A DNA stretch of 64,000 nucleotides from Pseudomonas sp. B21-015 (GCF_024749285.1 NZ_CP087196.1:4216001-4280000); one strand, 5' to 3'. Positions 53,069 through 62,025 are shown, numbered from the stretch's first letter. The notes: a model not told the origin generated them from the sequence alone. Numbers and translations: made by a program.

Positions 53069-55297
53069 TTAACTATTATCCGATTGATACTCGTAGTTGT
53101 AATAACCGTAAGCACCGTACCCGTATTTTGCCGAAGCGCGTTTTTCTACCCCATTGAAAATGGCACCTCTCAACTCGATGCCGTTTTGCGCGAACCGGCG
53201 AATGGTCAGTTCTATTTCTCTGGAGGGATTAAAACCGAAGCGCGCAACAATCAAGTTTGTACCTGACTGTCTGCCGACAATCGCCGCATCGGTCACTGCC
53301 AATAACGGAGGGGTATCCAGGATGACCAAGTCATACATTTCACTGACCTGCGACAGCAGCTCAGTGAAGTTTTGATGCATTAACAGTTCCGAAGGGTTGG
53401 GTGGTATCTGACCGCGGCTGATGAAGTCGAAATTGTCGATGTCTGTTTTGTGGATCGCGGTTTTCAGATCGCAGCGTTTGGCCAAGACATCGGAAAGCCC
53501 GTTGGTGCTGTGGGAATTCATGACTTTGTGGATATAGCCTTTACGCATATCGACGTCGATCAGCAAGACTCGCTGCCCTGTTTGGGCGATCACGGCTGCC
53601 AGATTGACCGATACGAAGGTTTTACCGACTTGCGGGCTAGGGCCGGAAATCATCAGACGATTGTTTTCAGCTTCATGCATCGCGAAATGCAGGCTGGTGC
53701 GCAAACTGCGAAGCGCTTCAATAGCCAGGTCGGTAGGGTGGTTAACGGCCAGCACCGAGAGGCTGCTGCCGGAACGCTTCCCTCCACGCGTACTTTTTTC
53801 ATCTGCATTTTTTTGCAGCATGCTGTAGGGAATGGAGGCGTATACCGGGAGCCCAAGCTGCTCAATGGCTTCCGGGCTTTCCAGCCCGCGATTCAATGCC
53901 TTGCGCAGCAGAACCAGCAACACGGCCAGGAACCCACCAAGAAAGGTGGCAATCAGAACAATGAGGATTTTTTTGGGTTTGATCGGCTTGATCAGGTTCA
54001 CATCCGCCGTATCGATCAAACGCACGTTGCCCACCGTCCCGGCGCGCATGACATCGAGCTCCTGGGATTTATTCAGCAGCTGGGTATAGATCGCCGTCCC
54101 CACTTCGACGTCACGAGTCAGGCTGAGCAGTTCTTGCTGGGTCGAGGGAAGGTCCTGGACCTTCTCGGCCAGACGCTGTTGTTTACTGCTCAATTCAGCA
54201 ATCTGAGCGAGCAGCGCACGGTAGGCCGGGTGTTGACGGGTGAACTTTCTATCCATCTCGGCTTGCTGGAGTTTTAGCTGAGAGATAGCCGTGTCCAACG
54301 ATACAATCTGGTCCAGGATCGCTTTGGTTTCCAGGCTGATGTCCACGGACTTGGTGCGCGTCTGGTACGAATTGAGCGCGTTGCCGGCCTTCTCCAGATC
54401 ATTCTTGACCTGGGGCAGCTGTTCTTTCAAAAACTCCAGACTTTGCGCGGCCTCGGCAGAAGTCCGTTGTACGTTCTGCTCGACGTAGAGTTCGGAAATC
54501 TTATTGAGGATTTTTACCGCCAATTCCGGCTCGGTACTTTCCAGCGCCAACCCGATGATGCCCGACTCTTTCCCACGCTCGATGACATCCAGTGCTTCCT
54601 GATAATCCAGAATACTGGTCAACCGTGGTTTGCGGACGATACGAAACCGGGTTCCGGGGTTGGCCCGCAACTCTTCGACAAGCAATTTAACGCCGCGTTG
54701 ATCGACAACCTCTCCCACCTGCCCTTCAACCAAAAGTTCGTCACTTTCATCGAACAGCTGGAAAGTCCCGTTTTCACCGGCAATGAAGGTCAGTTTTTTG
54801 GCTAACTTATCTTGTGGCAGCTCAAGGCGAGCTATTTTTAACGACTCGCCACCCCAGGCGTAACTCGTCATACCCAGCCAAGGACTGGCGACTTCATCCG
54901 GGTTGGCACTTTTAAAACGACGTGCAATGAACTCGCCGACAATGGGGAAGTAACTGGGCTCTACGATAATGGCCAGTTTCAACTCATCGACTGTCTTGCC
55001 AATCACCGCACGAGACTTGATCAGCTCGATCTCAGTCGCGGAAGGCGACTCTTTCCCCAACATGCTGCTGACATCGGAGAAGCCCAGCAAGTCGTTCTTT
55101 TTCGCTTCAACCTGCAGCAGCGCGTTCGCCTGATATACCGGGGTCGCCAGCACCGCGTACGCGGCACCGGTCACCATGAAGGCACCGGTAATCGCGGCAA
55201 TCAGCCATTTATGGTCGATGAGTGTTCCAAACAAGCCGAGAAGATCAATCTCGTCATTGTCGTCGTCCCGCACGTTGACTACCGGTGCTTGCTGCAT
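53069..55297 (-). CDS. wzc: Wzc-type polysaccharide co-polymerase / tyrosine autokinase
   Basis: 742 residues. The N-terminal Wzz domain is flanked by two membrane segments (WLIAAITGAFMVTGAAYAVL near 35; ILIVLIATFLGGFLAVLLVLL near 440), with a long periplasmic coiled coil between them. The BY-kinase domain has Walker A ISGPSPQVGKTFVSVNLAAVIA, Walker A' LLIDVDMRKGYIH and Walker B DLVILDTPPLL. The C-terminal tail is Tyr-rich (YGYGAYGYYNYEYQ), the autophosphorylation cluster. It controls chain length and export with Wza and is dephosphorylated by Wzb. Confidence 0.95.
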   Translation of the reverse strand: MQQAPVVNVRDDDNDEIDLLGLFGTLIDHKWLIAAITGAFMVTGAAYAVLATPVYQANALLQVEAKKNDLLGFSDVSSMLGKESPSATEIELIKSRAVIGKTVDELKLAIIVEPSYFPIVGEFIARRFKSANPDEVASPWLGMTSYAWGGESLKIARLELPQDKLAKKLTFIAGENGTFQLFDESDELLVEGQVGEVVDQRGVKLLVEELRANPGTRFRIVRKPRLTSILDYQEALDVIERGKESGIIGLALESTEPELAVKILNKISELYVEQNVQRTSAEAAQSLEFLKEQLPQVKNDLEKAGNALNSYQTRTKSVDISLETKAILDQIVSLDTAISQLKLQQAEMDRKFTRQHPAYRALLAQIAELSSKQQRLAEKVQDLPSTQQELLSLTRDVEVGTAIYTQLLNKSQELDVMRAGTVGNVRLIDTADVNLIKPIKPKKILIVLIATFLGGFLAVLLVLLRKALNRGLESPEAIEQLGLPVYASIPYSMLQKNADEKSTRGGKRSGSSLSVLAVNHPTDLAIEALRSLRTSLHFAMHEAENNRLMISGPSPQVGKTFVSVNLAAVIAQTGQRVLLIDVDMRKGYIHKVMNSHSTNGLSDVLAKRCDLKTAIHKTDIDNFDFISRGQIPPNPSELLMHQNFTELLSQVSEMYDLVILDTPPLLAVTDAAIVGRQSGTNLIVARFGFNPSREIELTIRRFAQNGIELRGAIFNGVEKRASAKYGYGAYGYYNYEYQSDNS

Positions 55298-55342
55298 AAG
55301 TCGGATTCTTTGCCTTGATTACGATTCAAAAAGGAGTGGCCA

Positions 55343-55783
55343 TCAGCGTGCTAGACGCTGTGCCCATGCGTGTACGGCTTCTTCGATCAACGCATAAGCA
55401 TGCACAAAAGCAGGTTTGCCTTGACGGTAGGGGTCGCTGATTTCGCGATCGTCCTGCCATTTGCCCAGCAGTAACACCTTGCCTCGCGCCTCAGGGGCAA
55501 TGTTGAGCACCCCGCTGACATGCCGTCGCTCCATCACCAGAATCAAGTCCGCCTCGCTGACGGCTTGAGACGTGAGTTGGACGGCCTGGTGCTCATGGGG
55601 CAGATGACCATGCTCCTCGAGTACAGCGTGTGCCGTCGGCTCGATGGGTTTGCCTGCCAAGGCGGCCAGACCAGCCGAGCTGACCTGAATATCGGAATGG
55701 ACAAGTGCCCCGCGCAGCAAATGCTCCGCGGTGGGACTGCGGCAAATATTGCCGACACAAACAATCAAAACCCTTTTAAGCAA
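55343..55783 (-). CDS. wzb: Low-molecular-weight protein-tyrosine phosphatase
   Basis: 146 residues. The phosphate loop VLIVCVGNICRSPTAEHLL carries C(X)5R-S, and the general-acid loop is DPYRQGKP. It is the cognate phosphatase of the Wzc autokinase encoded 45 bases downstream. The start is TTG at 55783, with GGGGAAGG 6 bases before it. It begins the minus-strand EPS series. Confidence 0.93.
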   Translation of the reverse strand: MLKRVLIVCVGNICRSPTAEHLLRGALVHSDIQVSSAGLAALAGKPIEPTAHAVLEEHGHLPHEHQAVQLTSQAVSEADLILVMERRHVSGVLNIAPEARGKVLLLGKWQDDREISDPYRQGKPAFVHAYALIEEAVHAWAQRLAR

Positions 55784-56431
55784 GATAACCTTCCCCGTCT
55801 TGTCAACATTGGCGGTGACCTAGCACTTGCCGAACATAAGAGCTTTAAACTACGAATGAATTCAGGTATTTACAAACCCGGTAACTGCAGAAGAAACATT
55901 AAAACAATCGATGCGTATTTATTACCATGGCACCTAAACCACCCCCAACTTTTTCTCCAGACAAAAAATAACATTTCGCTTTCAGGCACTGAAAATAACA
56001 GTTCAGGATTTTATCCAGACAATTTCTAACAGTTGCCGTTTTCCCGCGTTCGTTCAATCTAAATTACACCGAAATAGCGAATGGCTAATGTATAGCTGTT
56101 CCGCTAGTGCATTGCCAGGGTGTCGGACATTCGGTTAGTAGTTGGGTAAAGGGCGCCTTGGGCAATAACTTTGTTTACAGCGGATTGCGTCAGGAACATG
56201 CCATGGAACAACCGGGCATGCTCGCCGGCCACCCGATATTCCCCCTGCCCGCGCCTGACGAGAAACATGGCGCACGGGCCTTTCGTTGCCCCTGTAGCGT
56301 TGCGAACATTTTTCTCGAGTGATCGGGCCATTTCGAGCCCGCACTCCTCAGCGTGACCGGTTCCGACATCCGGATCGAATCTTTCCTACTGCCATCAGCC
56401 ACTCCATCAGTCTACTTTCAAGGACGCTTCC
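55784..56431. promoter_or_regulatory. 648-base divergent region between wzb (-) and galU (+)
   Basis: The wzb side is AT-rich and contains paired motifs: TCCAGACAA at about 55955 and 56014, and AAAATAAC at about 55964 and 55992, the second within CTGAA-(8)-TTCAG. These may be regulator or promoter sites for the EPS operon. The galU side (56100-56431) is GC-rich. A 75-codon minus-strand frame at 56104-56331 is open, but its only GGAG is too far from the ATG, and I do not call it. Confidence 0.45.
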
Positions 56432-57265
56432 ATGATTCGTAAATGCCTGTTCCCCGCTGCCGGTTATGGGACCCGCTTTTTACCCGCCACCAAGGCCATG
56501 CCGAAGGAGATGCTGCCGATCGTCAGCAAGCCGCTGATCCAGTACGCCGTCGAGGAAGCACGCGACGCCGGCCTGCAACATATGGCCATCGTCACCGGCC
56601 GCGGCAAGCGCGCGCTGGAGGATCATTTCGATACCAGTTACGAGCTGGAACATCAGATTCGTGGCACCGATAAGGAAAAGTTCCTGCACGGCACTCGTGA
56701 GCTGATCGATACCTGCAGTTTTTCCTATACCCGTCAGGTGGAGATGAAGGGCCTGGGGCACGCGATTCTCAGCGGCCGCTCGTTGATCGGTGATGAGCCA
56801 TTCGCCGTGGTGCTGGCCGACGATCTGTGCCTGAACCTGGAGGGCGATGGGGTGCTGGCGCAAATGATCAAGCTCTACGAACAGTTCCGCTGTTCGATCG
56901 TGGCGATCCAGGAAGTGCCCCATGAGCAGACCCAGAAATACGGCGTGATTGCCGGCGAGTTGATTCGCGAGGGTATTTACCGGGTCAACAGCATGGTCGA
57001 GAAGCCCCGTCCGGAAGACGCCCCGTCCAACCTGGCCATCATCGGTCGATACATTCTGACCCCCGATATCTTCGACCTGATTGCTGACACTGAACCTGGC
57101 AAGGGCGGTGAAATCCAGATCACCGATGCGCTGATGAAACAGGCCCAGAACGGCTGCGTCCTGGCTTACAAATTCAAGGGCCGACGTTTCGATTGCGGCG
57201 GCGCCGAAGGTTACATCGAAGCCACCAACTACTGCTTCGAACACCTGCATCAGAACACCCTGTGA
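56432..57265 (+). CDS. galU: UTP--glucose-1-phosphate uridylyltransferase
   Basis: 277 residues. The nucleotide loop is FPAAGYGTRFLPATKAMPKEMLPIV, followed by QYAVEEARDAGLQHMAIVTGRGKRALEDHFD, AVVLADDLC and VEKPRPEDAPSNLAIIGRYILTPDIF. It makes UDP-glucose, a precursor for EPS, LPS and trehalose. It lies 61 bases upstream of the phosphomannomutase-fragment/rfaH pair on the same strand and may be co-transcribed. Confidence 0.97.
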   Translation: MIRKCLFPAAGYGTRFLPATKAMPKEMLPIVSKPLIQYAVEEARDAGLQHMAIVTGRGKRALEDHFDTSYELEHQIRGTDKEKFLHGTRELIDTCSFSYTRQVEMKGLGHAILSGRSLIGDEPFAVVLADDLCLNLEGDGVLAQMIKLYEQFRCSIVAIQEVPHEQTQKYGVIAGELIREGIYRVNSMVEKPRPEDAPSNLAIIGRYILTPDIFDLIADTEPGKGGEIQITDALMKQAQNGCVLAYKFKGRRFDCGGAEGYIEATNYCFEHLHQNTL

Positions 57266-57326
57266 CGGCGCTACCCCCTGACAAGCGTGTGCTTAACCGA
57301 ATCGATTTTATGGTCTTTATTACCCT

Positions 57327-57773
57327 ATGGACGAAGCCTCTATGAATACGTTGAGCGGTTTCAAGGCAGATGACAGTCGCCCCCCGTATGGCGCTGACCT
57401 TAAACACAACCTCGCCTACCTGATCGTGCGCGCCTATGCGTCGGAACTGATTTTCCCCCGCGTGCAGAAGCCGCCAGTGCTGCTGGTGGAGCGCATCGGC
57501 GCTTTCCCTTCTTCCGGGGACATCCATCGTCACGTCAAGGATGGCCCCGCACTGCTGGCATGCATCAAGCAGCGTTACGCCGCCGATGCCCTCGACATCA
57601 ACGAGTGTGACGGACTGAATCTGGTCTTTGCCGACTGGCGCTTCAGCTTGCGCCTCTCGGACCAGGGTTGCGTGGTGTGCCTGGCCGTGAAAAGTCGTGG
57701 CGACAGCTCGTTAATGCAGCGCAAGACCGCCGAATTGCTGGAGCAGATCAACGCAGAGGAGGCCTCTAAATGA
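57327..57773 (+). CDS. Stand-alone phosphomannomutase C-terminal domain
   Basis: 148 residues. From about residue 55 on, the sequence follows domain 4 of ManB/CpsG-type phosphomannomutases: IGAFPSSGDIHRHVKDGPALLACIKQRY, then DGLNLVFADWRFSLRLSDQGCVVCLAVKSRGDSSLMQRKTAEL (ManB: FPASGEIN, DGxSxEFADWRFNLRxSNTEP, LNVESRGD). The phosphate-binding SNTEP is changed to SDQGC. Domains 1-3, with the catalytic Ser and metal site, are absent, so it cannot be a mutase. It is a short complete gene and not a visible remnant: its stop overlaps the rfaH start (ATGA). A sugar-phosphate-sensing or partner role is speculative. Confidence 0.75.
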   Translation: MDEASMNTLSGFKADDSRPPYGADLKHNLAYLIVRAYASELIFPRVQKPPVLLVERIGAFPSSGDIHRHVKDGPALLACIKQRYAADALDINECDGLNLVFADWRFSLRLSDQGCVVCLAVKSRGDSSLMQRKTAELLEQINAEEASK

Positions 57774-58276
57774 ACGCGATTGCAGAACACGCCACCAAAG
57801 CCTGGTATCTGCTCCAGTGCAAACCCAAACAAGATGAGCGCGCCGAAGAACATTTGCAGCGCCAGGGCTATGCCTGTTTCCGCTCGACCTACAGACGTGA
57901 GCGCATTTTGCGGGGCCAGCGTAAGGTGATCAGCGAGTCGCTGTTTCCGGGCTATCTGTTTATTCAACTGAGCCTTCAGGACAGTTGGGGTCCGCTGCGC
58001 TCGACCCGCGGTGTTTCGCGAGTCGTCGGGTTCGGCGGTCAGCCGCTGCCAATCCGCGATGCGCTGATCGATGAACTCCAGGAACGGGACAGTCAGGCGA
58101 TCGTGACAACGTTGTTGAGACACGGAGATACCGTGCGCATCAATGAAGGCCCGTTCTGCGATCTCGAAGCGGTGTTCCTGGCCATGGACGGCGAGGAACG
58201 GGTGCTGCTGATGATGAATTTCCTGCAGCGTGAACAGAAAATCAGCCTGCCACTGGCGCGGGTCAACAAGCTTTAG
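57770..58276 (+). CDS. rfaH: RfaH-type transcription antiterminator
   Basis: 168 residues. The NGN domain (about 10-105) opens AWYLLQCKPKQDERAEEHLQRQGYACFRSTY and includes RRERILRGQRKVISESLFPGYLFIQL and RGVSRVVGFGGQPLPI, the NusG-paralogue pattern of RfaH. The C-terminal KOW-type domain (about 115-165) has GDTVRINEGPFCDLEAVF. In E. coli RfaH loads at ops and suppresses Rho-dependent termination in long sugar operons. The ops element at 52886 gives it a likely local target. Coupled to the preceding phosphomannomutase-domain gene. Confidence 0.92.
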   Translation: MNAIAEHATKAWYLLQCKPKQDERAEEHLQRQGYACFRSTYRRERILRGQRKVISESLFPGYLFIQLSLQDSWGPLRSTRGVSRVVGFGGQPLPIRDALIDELQERDSQAIVTTLLRHGDTVRINEGPFCDLEAVFLAMDGEERVLLMMNFLQREQKISLPLARVNKL

Positions 58277-58296
58277 ATACTTTCAGCAGCCCACAC

Positions 58297-58324
58297 GTGG
58301 CGAGGGAGCTTGCTCGCTCGCCAC
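58297..58324. repeat. Short REP-like palindrome
   Basis: GTGGCGAGGGAGCTTGCTCGCTCGCCAC, a compact version of the GAGCTTGCTC REP core. It lies between the convergent rfaH and uppP genes and could serve as a transcript end. Confidence 0.7.
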
Positions 58325-58343
58325 AAAGGCAGGCATGGAAAAC

Positions 58344-59180
58344 CTACACCCCTTCCGAGAGGTGGTTCCAGTCGACCCAACCCAAAAACCACGTCGCCAG
58401 GATCAGCAAACCGAACGCGATCCGGTACCAGGCGAACACCGCATAACTATGGTTGGCGATGAACTTGAGCAAACCGCGCACGGCAATCATCGCGAAGAAG
58501 AACGCTGCCAAAAAACCCAGAGCAAACACTGGCAAGTCGGCGGCCTGGAACAGATCGCGATACTTATAGCCCGAGTACACCGCGGCCCCCACCATTGTCG
58601 GCATCGCCAGGAAGAACGAAAACTCGGTAGCCGTCTTGCGTGACAGGCCAAACAGCAACCCACCGATAATCGTCGATCCCGAGCGCGAAGTGCCGGGGAT
58701 CATCGCCAGGCACTGTGCACAACCGACTTTCAAGGCATCGGTCCAGCGCATCTCGTCCACATGATCGATCACCACCACATGCTCGCGTTGTTCCGCCCAC
58801 AACATGATGATTCCGCCAATCACCAGCGCCACGGCCACAGTGATAGGGTTGAACAGATACTCATGGATCTTGTCGGCGAACATCACCCCCAGGACAACCG
58901 CCGGCAGGAAGCCGATCAACAAATTAAGACTGAAGCGTTGCGCATTACGCTGGGTCGGCAAGCCGGTGGTGATGTTCAGAATCTTGTGACGGAACTCCCA
59001 GACGACCGCCAGAATAGCCCCCAACTGAATAATGATATTGAACGCCATGGCTCGCTCACCGCCAAAGTCGAGCAAGTCCGCGGCAATGATCTGGTGTCCG
59101 GTACTGGAGATGGGCAAAAACTCTGTGAGCCCTTCAACCAATCCTAAAATCGATACTTGCGTGGTGGTCCAGAAGTCCAT
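58344..59180 (-). CDS. uppP: Undecaprenyl-diphosphatase
   Basis: About 278 residues, roughly eight transmembrane segments. The BacA signatures are present: [27 protein letters not shown] near the start ([14 protein letters not shown]) and [23 protein letters not shown] (PGTSRSG). It recycles undecaprenyl diphosphate to the monophosphate carrier and confers bacitracin tolerance. The ATG at 59180 starts directly ahead of the first motif. It supports both peptidoglycan and the neighbouring EPS pathway. Confidence 0.95.
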   Translation of the reverse strand: MDFWTTTQVSILGLVEGLTEFLPISSTGHQIIAADLLDFGGERAMAFNIIIQLGAILAVVWEFRHKILNITTGLPTQRNAQRFSLNLLIGFLPAVVLGVMFADKIHEYLFNPITVAVALVIGGIIMLWAEQREHVVVIDHVDEMRWTDALKVGCAQCLAMIPGTSRSGSTIIGGLLFGLSRKTATEFSFFLAMPTMVGAAVYSGYKYRDLFQAADLPVFALGFLAAFFFAMIAVRGLLKFIANHSYAVFAWYRIAFGLLILATWFLGWVDWNHLSEGV

Positions 59181-59396
59181 TAATCCCCCGTTAGTCCCTC
59201 TCAGCCGAAAGGTCTGTTGATGATGCCAAGCCTCTAAATCCTGATCGCGATTAAACCTGTCGGACCAACGCAGGATTAAAGCGCACTCTCCGCCCGCTTT
59301 TGCCAAACGTTATAAAACGTCCATGACAGGGCTATCGCCGCGTATACGGCTCCCGCTCACCTGCTACGCTTTCCTTTCTTGACTGGAGGAATAACC

Positions 59397-59519
59397 ATGC
59401 CAGACGATCCTGTCCCCGCCCTGCTCGACCGTATCAACCAGAACATCACGGCCCTCGGCTGCGCCATGGATGAGATTGGTCGCTGTGTTTCGGGACCTGC
59501 GGCTGCCACTCATCGTTAG
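59397..59519 (+). CDS. Small 40-residue ORF
   Basis: An ATG with a strong GGAGGA box 6 bases upstream opens MPDDPVPALLDRINQNITAL, and the frame closes after 40 codons. It resembles the N terminus of small Pseudomonas proteins of unknown function that are usually longer, so it may be truncated by a frameshift near codon 30. Evidence is the ribosome-binding site and the plausible N terminus only. Confidence 0.35.
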   Translation: MPDDPVPALLDRINQNITALGCAMDEIGRCVSGPAAATHR

Positions 59520-59589
59520 ATCGTTGACGTTTTGAGTTTCGACGCGCGCAATGTCCACCCCAAAAATGATCGCCCAGAGAACACTCCAT

Positions 59590-60006
59590 ATGGCAAAGAT
59601 CACAGTGCTCGCCGGTGATTTCCCGCAGTGCGACGGGGAGTATCACTCGGGTACCATTACGCTCAAGACAGCCCTTAAACCACGACTGGGGAAAAGTTTC
59701 CCGGTCTCGGAATTCAAAGATCTGACGGTCCAGAACACGGAGTCCAACAAGAATATAAAGAGCGCCATAGGCTTGGGCATTGCAGGCGCGATGTTGCTGG
59801 GCCCAGTTGGCGCCATCGCCGGCTATCTGCTCGCCGGCAACAGCACTGAAGTGACCTTCATGGCCACCTTGAAGGACGGTGGAAAGCTCCTTGCGGCAAC
59901 CGATTGCGATACCTACCGGGATATCTCGGCACATGCCCTCAAAAAATCCCGCTCCAGCCGCCGAGGCGCTCTTAGCGAGTCATTGAACAACGGATCCATT
60001 CACTGA
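59590..60006 (+). CDS. Hypothetical protein with a glycine-zipper membrane segment
   Basis: About 138 residues. A beta-rich N terminus (ITVLAGDFPQCDGEYHSGTITLK) is followed by IGLGIAGAMLLGPVGAIAGYLLAG, a glycine-zipper hydrophobic stretch at about 58-81. A second beta part (EVTFMATLKDGGKLLAATD) and a basic tail follow. No named family is recognised. The start at 59590 is chosen because homology-like order begins there; an in-frame ATG at 59551 is possible. The 3' end overlaps the convergent stress-protein gene by 7 bases. Confidence 0.7.
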   Translation: MAKITVLAGDFPQCDGEYHSGTITLKTALKPRLGKSFPVSEFKDLTVQNTESNKNIKSAIGLGIAGAMLLGPVGAIAGYLLAGNSTEVTFMATLKDGGKLLAATDCDTYRDISAHALKKSRSSRRGALSESLNNGSIH

Positions 60007-60902
60007 TCCACTTGCCCCGTGACCGCGAAGATGTTGCAGGGCACTCGATACAGCACATGCTCCGTCGTACTGCCCACCCAGTTGCCCAGTCCCTTGCGAT
60101 GCGCATTGCCCATGACGATCACATCGGCCCGATGATGCGCTGCAAAGTCAGCCAGCGCTTTGCCAGGCGGCCCTGCAACGAAGTGTTGTCGCTCGGTGGG
60201 CACGCCAAAGTGGTCGGCCAAGGCGATGAATGACTTATGCAGAGACTTGCGCACATCGCTGCTGAAGCCTGGCATTGTCACGGCTCCGGCGCCTGCATCG
60301 GACATATGAGTCAGCGATAGATCGTAGGCATGCAGCAGATGCAACTCCGCATTGCATTGCATCGCCAATCCGTTCGCCGCCTGGATAATGCGGTCGTTGA
60401 TGCCGGTGATCTGCGTCTCGGGGCGCGACGGATCGACGGCCGCCACTATCACCCTCGGCAGCGGACACCTGACTTCACTGACCAGATGGACAGCCACCGG
60501 ACATTCGCGCAACAAGTGCCAATCCAGAGGCGTGATGAACACGCGCTTGAGCGCCGACTCGTGCTGCACGTCCTTGATCACCAGGTCCGCCGGCATTTCT
60601 GTTACATGCCGAAGAATCTCTTGCAGTGCGTTGTGCGTTATCAGCACTTCGGTGCTCACCGCGATGCCGCGCCCACGGATCAGATCGGCCTCATCTTTCA
60701 GCCATTTTTCGTTCTCTTGCTGACAGACCTCACGAAACCGCGCACCTGTGCTCATCAAACCCAGGAGGTGGGAGTCTTCGATAAACACTGTGATGTGCAG
60801 CGCGGCACCGGTGGCTTCGGCAATGGCGACAGCTCGCTCCAGCGCCGGGGTGTGACGCATGGCTGGACCGGCTATCAGAAAGAGTCGTTGATATTGGCTC
60901 AT
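60000..60902 (-). CDS. Universal stress protein (two UspA domains)
   Basis: 300 residues with two tandem Usp folds. The first (YQRLFLIAGPAMRHTPALERAVAIAEATGAALHITVFIED) lacks the ATP-loop glycines. The second ends with the typical VIVMGNAHRKGLGNWVGSTTEHVLYRVPCNIFAV, containing a G-2x-G-9x-G(S/T)-type loop, so it may bind ATP. The layout resembles the tandem UspE type. It is likely induced by oxygen limitation or stress, but no regulatory site was identified. Monocistronic. Confidence 0.9.
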   Translation of the reverse strand: MSQYQRLFLIAGPAMRHTPALERAVAIAEATGAALHITVFIEDSHLLGLMSTGARFREVCQQENEKWLKDEADLIRGRGIAVSTEVLITHNALQEILRHVTEMPADLVIKDVQHESALKRVFITPLDWHLLRECPVAVHLVSEVRCPLPRVIVAAVDPSRPETQITGINDRIIQAANGLAMQCNAELHLLHAYDLSLTHMSDAGAGAVTMPGFSSDVRKSLHKSFIALADHFGVPTERQHFVAGPPGKALADFAAHHRADVIVMGNAHRKGLGNWVGSTTEHVLYRVPCNIFAVTGQVDQ

Positions 60903-61050
60903 GTAACACCTCCAGACACTCCGGAAAATCTAACTCCCCCAGCGCTCTCACCTGCCACACCACGACGAATTGCTATCGCCTCAACGACCTGGATCGACAC
61001 TATCAATATACGCCAGGATTGAATAAGCGAGTGATTGACGTGCCACCTCG

Positions 61051-61078
61051 CACCGAATCCGATGATCCGGATTCGGTG
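61051..61078 (-). terminator. Strong stem-loop after the protease-like gene
   Basis: 11-bp perfect inverted repeat CACCGAATCCG / CGGATTCGGTG with a 6-base loop, 11 bases after the stop at 61090. There is no T run on the minus strand, so it may be a processed 3' end and not a classical terminator. Confidence 0.5.
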
Positions 61079-61089
61079 ATGACCCGACG

Positions 61090-61746
61090 CTACTTCTGCG
61101 CATATTTCGCGCCGTGCGGATCATTAAGCTGTACCTGCATCAGCCGCCACTCACGCTGAATGATCGAGTACGGGATAAAGATGCTGATCCGCTCCGCGCC
61201 CTTTAACCCAGGGTGAAAACTCACATCGTGAAGTGTGGTGGAGAAAAAACCGACATTAACACCGACAATGTTGCCGTCACTGGCGATGACGGGCCCACCC
61301 GACATCCCCTTGATCATCGGGGCATCATGGATGGCATAGCGTTCTCCGCTGCCTTCATCACTGTTGATGAAAGGCGCCGGATACACCTTGCCTTGCCCGC
61401 TGACCGTTGTCATATACGGACTCGTTCCCACGGCAGTGATGTGCTCACCCACGCGCGGTGCGCGCCATGACGGATAATGGCCGTCGGCCTTGTGCTTGAT
61501 GAAGACCAGGTCGCAGCCGGTGCTGCAGCTGTATTTCACGTTGCGGATGAGCGGGGTGTGGCGGGTGGTGACGGCGTAGTCCTCGTTCCATTGCACGGCC
61601 GAGGCCGTGTACAGATAGGGCAAGGGAAAGCCTGAGAAGACTGAGAAATATGAATCATTGGCAGGTCCCGACAAGTCGGGTTTTACCATACCGTTGCATC
61701 CTGCAAGAACAGCTCCTATTAAAAAGTAGGCCATGACTTTAATCAT
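61090..61746 (-). CDS. Trypsin-like serine protease lipoprotein
   Basis: About 218 residues with a lipobox (YFLIGAVLAGC). A chymotrypsin-like fold is suggested by the His region NEDYAVTTRHTPL, an Asp in CSTGCDLVFIKHK, and the nucleophile motif MIKGMSGGPVIASDGNIVGVNVG (GxSGGP), the full catalytic triad order. Two Cys flank the Asp and may form a disulfide. It is membrane-anchored in the envelope. No substrate is suggested by neighbours. The ATG at 61746 is preferred; upstream in-frame sequence is AT-rich and non-coding in character. Confidence 0.78.
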   Translation of the reverse strand: MIKVMAYFLIGAVLAGCNGMVKPDLSGPANDSYFSVFSGFPLPYLYTASAVQWNEDYAVTTRHTPLIRNVKYSCSTGCDLVFIKHKADGHYPSWRAPRVGEHITAVGTSPYMTTVSGQGKVYPAPFINSDEGSGERYAIHDAPMIKGMSGGPVIASDGNIVGVNVGFFSTTLHDVSFHPGLKGAERISIFIPYSIIQREWRLMQVQLNDPHGAKYAQK

Positions 61747-62025
61747 GATGTTCACCGACTTATAAGGAGATTTTAGTTTTTGTCGTGTCAGTTTTTTAGT
61801 GATGAGATTGTTGTAGTTTTCCTTGATGCCTGAACGGGTTGGTAATGTATGGCTTAGATTGCAATAGTGCGTATGAATTAATTGTACTAAGCGCAATCGC
61901 TTTTCGATCCATATAAAAAACTGCAAATATTTGGCGCCTGAAAAATGTCAGGAGCGCCAAAATAAATAGAAATGAAAGTTGCACTATGACGAGTAAAACG
62001 CGTGAAACAGCGCCTCCAGAGCGAT
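61747..62025. other. AT-rich intergenic region, nothing recognised
   Basis: Upstream region of the protease-like gene and downstream of arsJ. Markedly AT-rich, without repeats or a terminator that I can identify. Confidence 0.45.

Noticed and set aside
55784..56100. A second ops/JUMPstart site at the head of the wzb-wzc operon
   Set aside because: No CTACCGCC or close variant was found there by eye; only the site at 52886 matches.
56104..56331. 75-codon minus-strand frame upstream of galU
   Set aside because: Good length for a small protein, but no well-spaced ribosome-binding site and no family pattern; kept only as a remark on the intergenic region.
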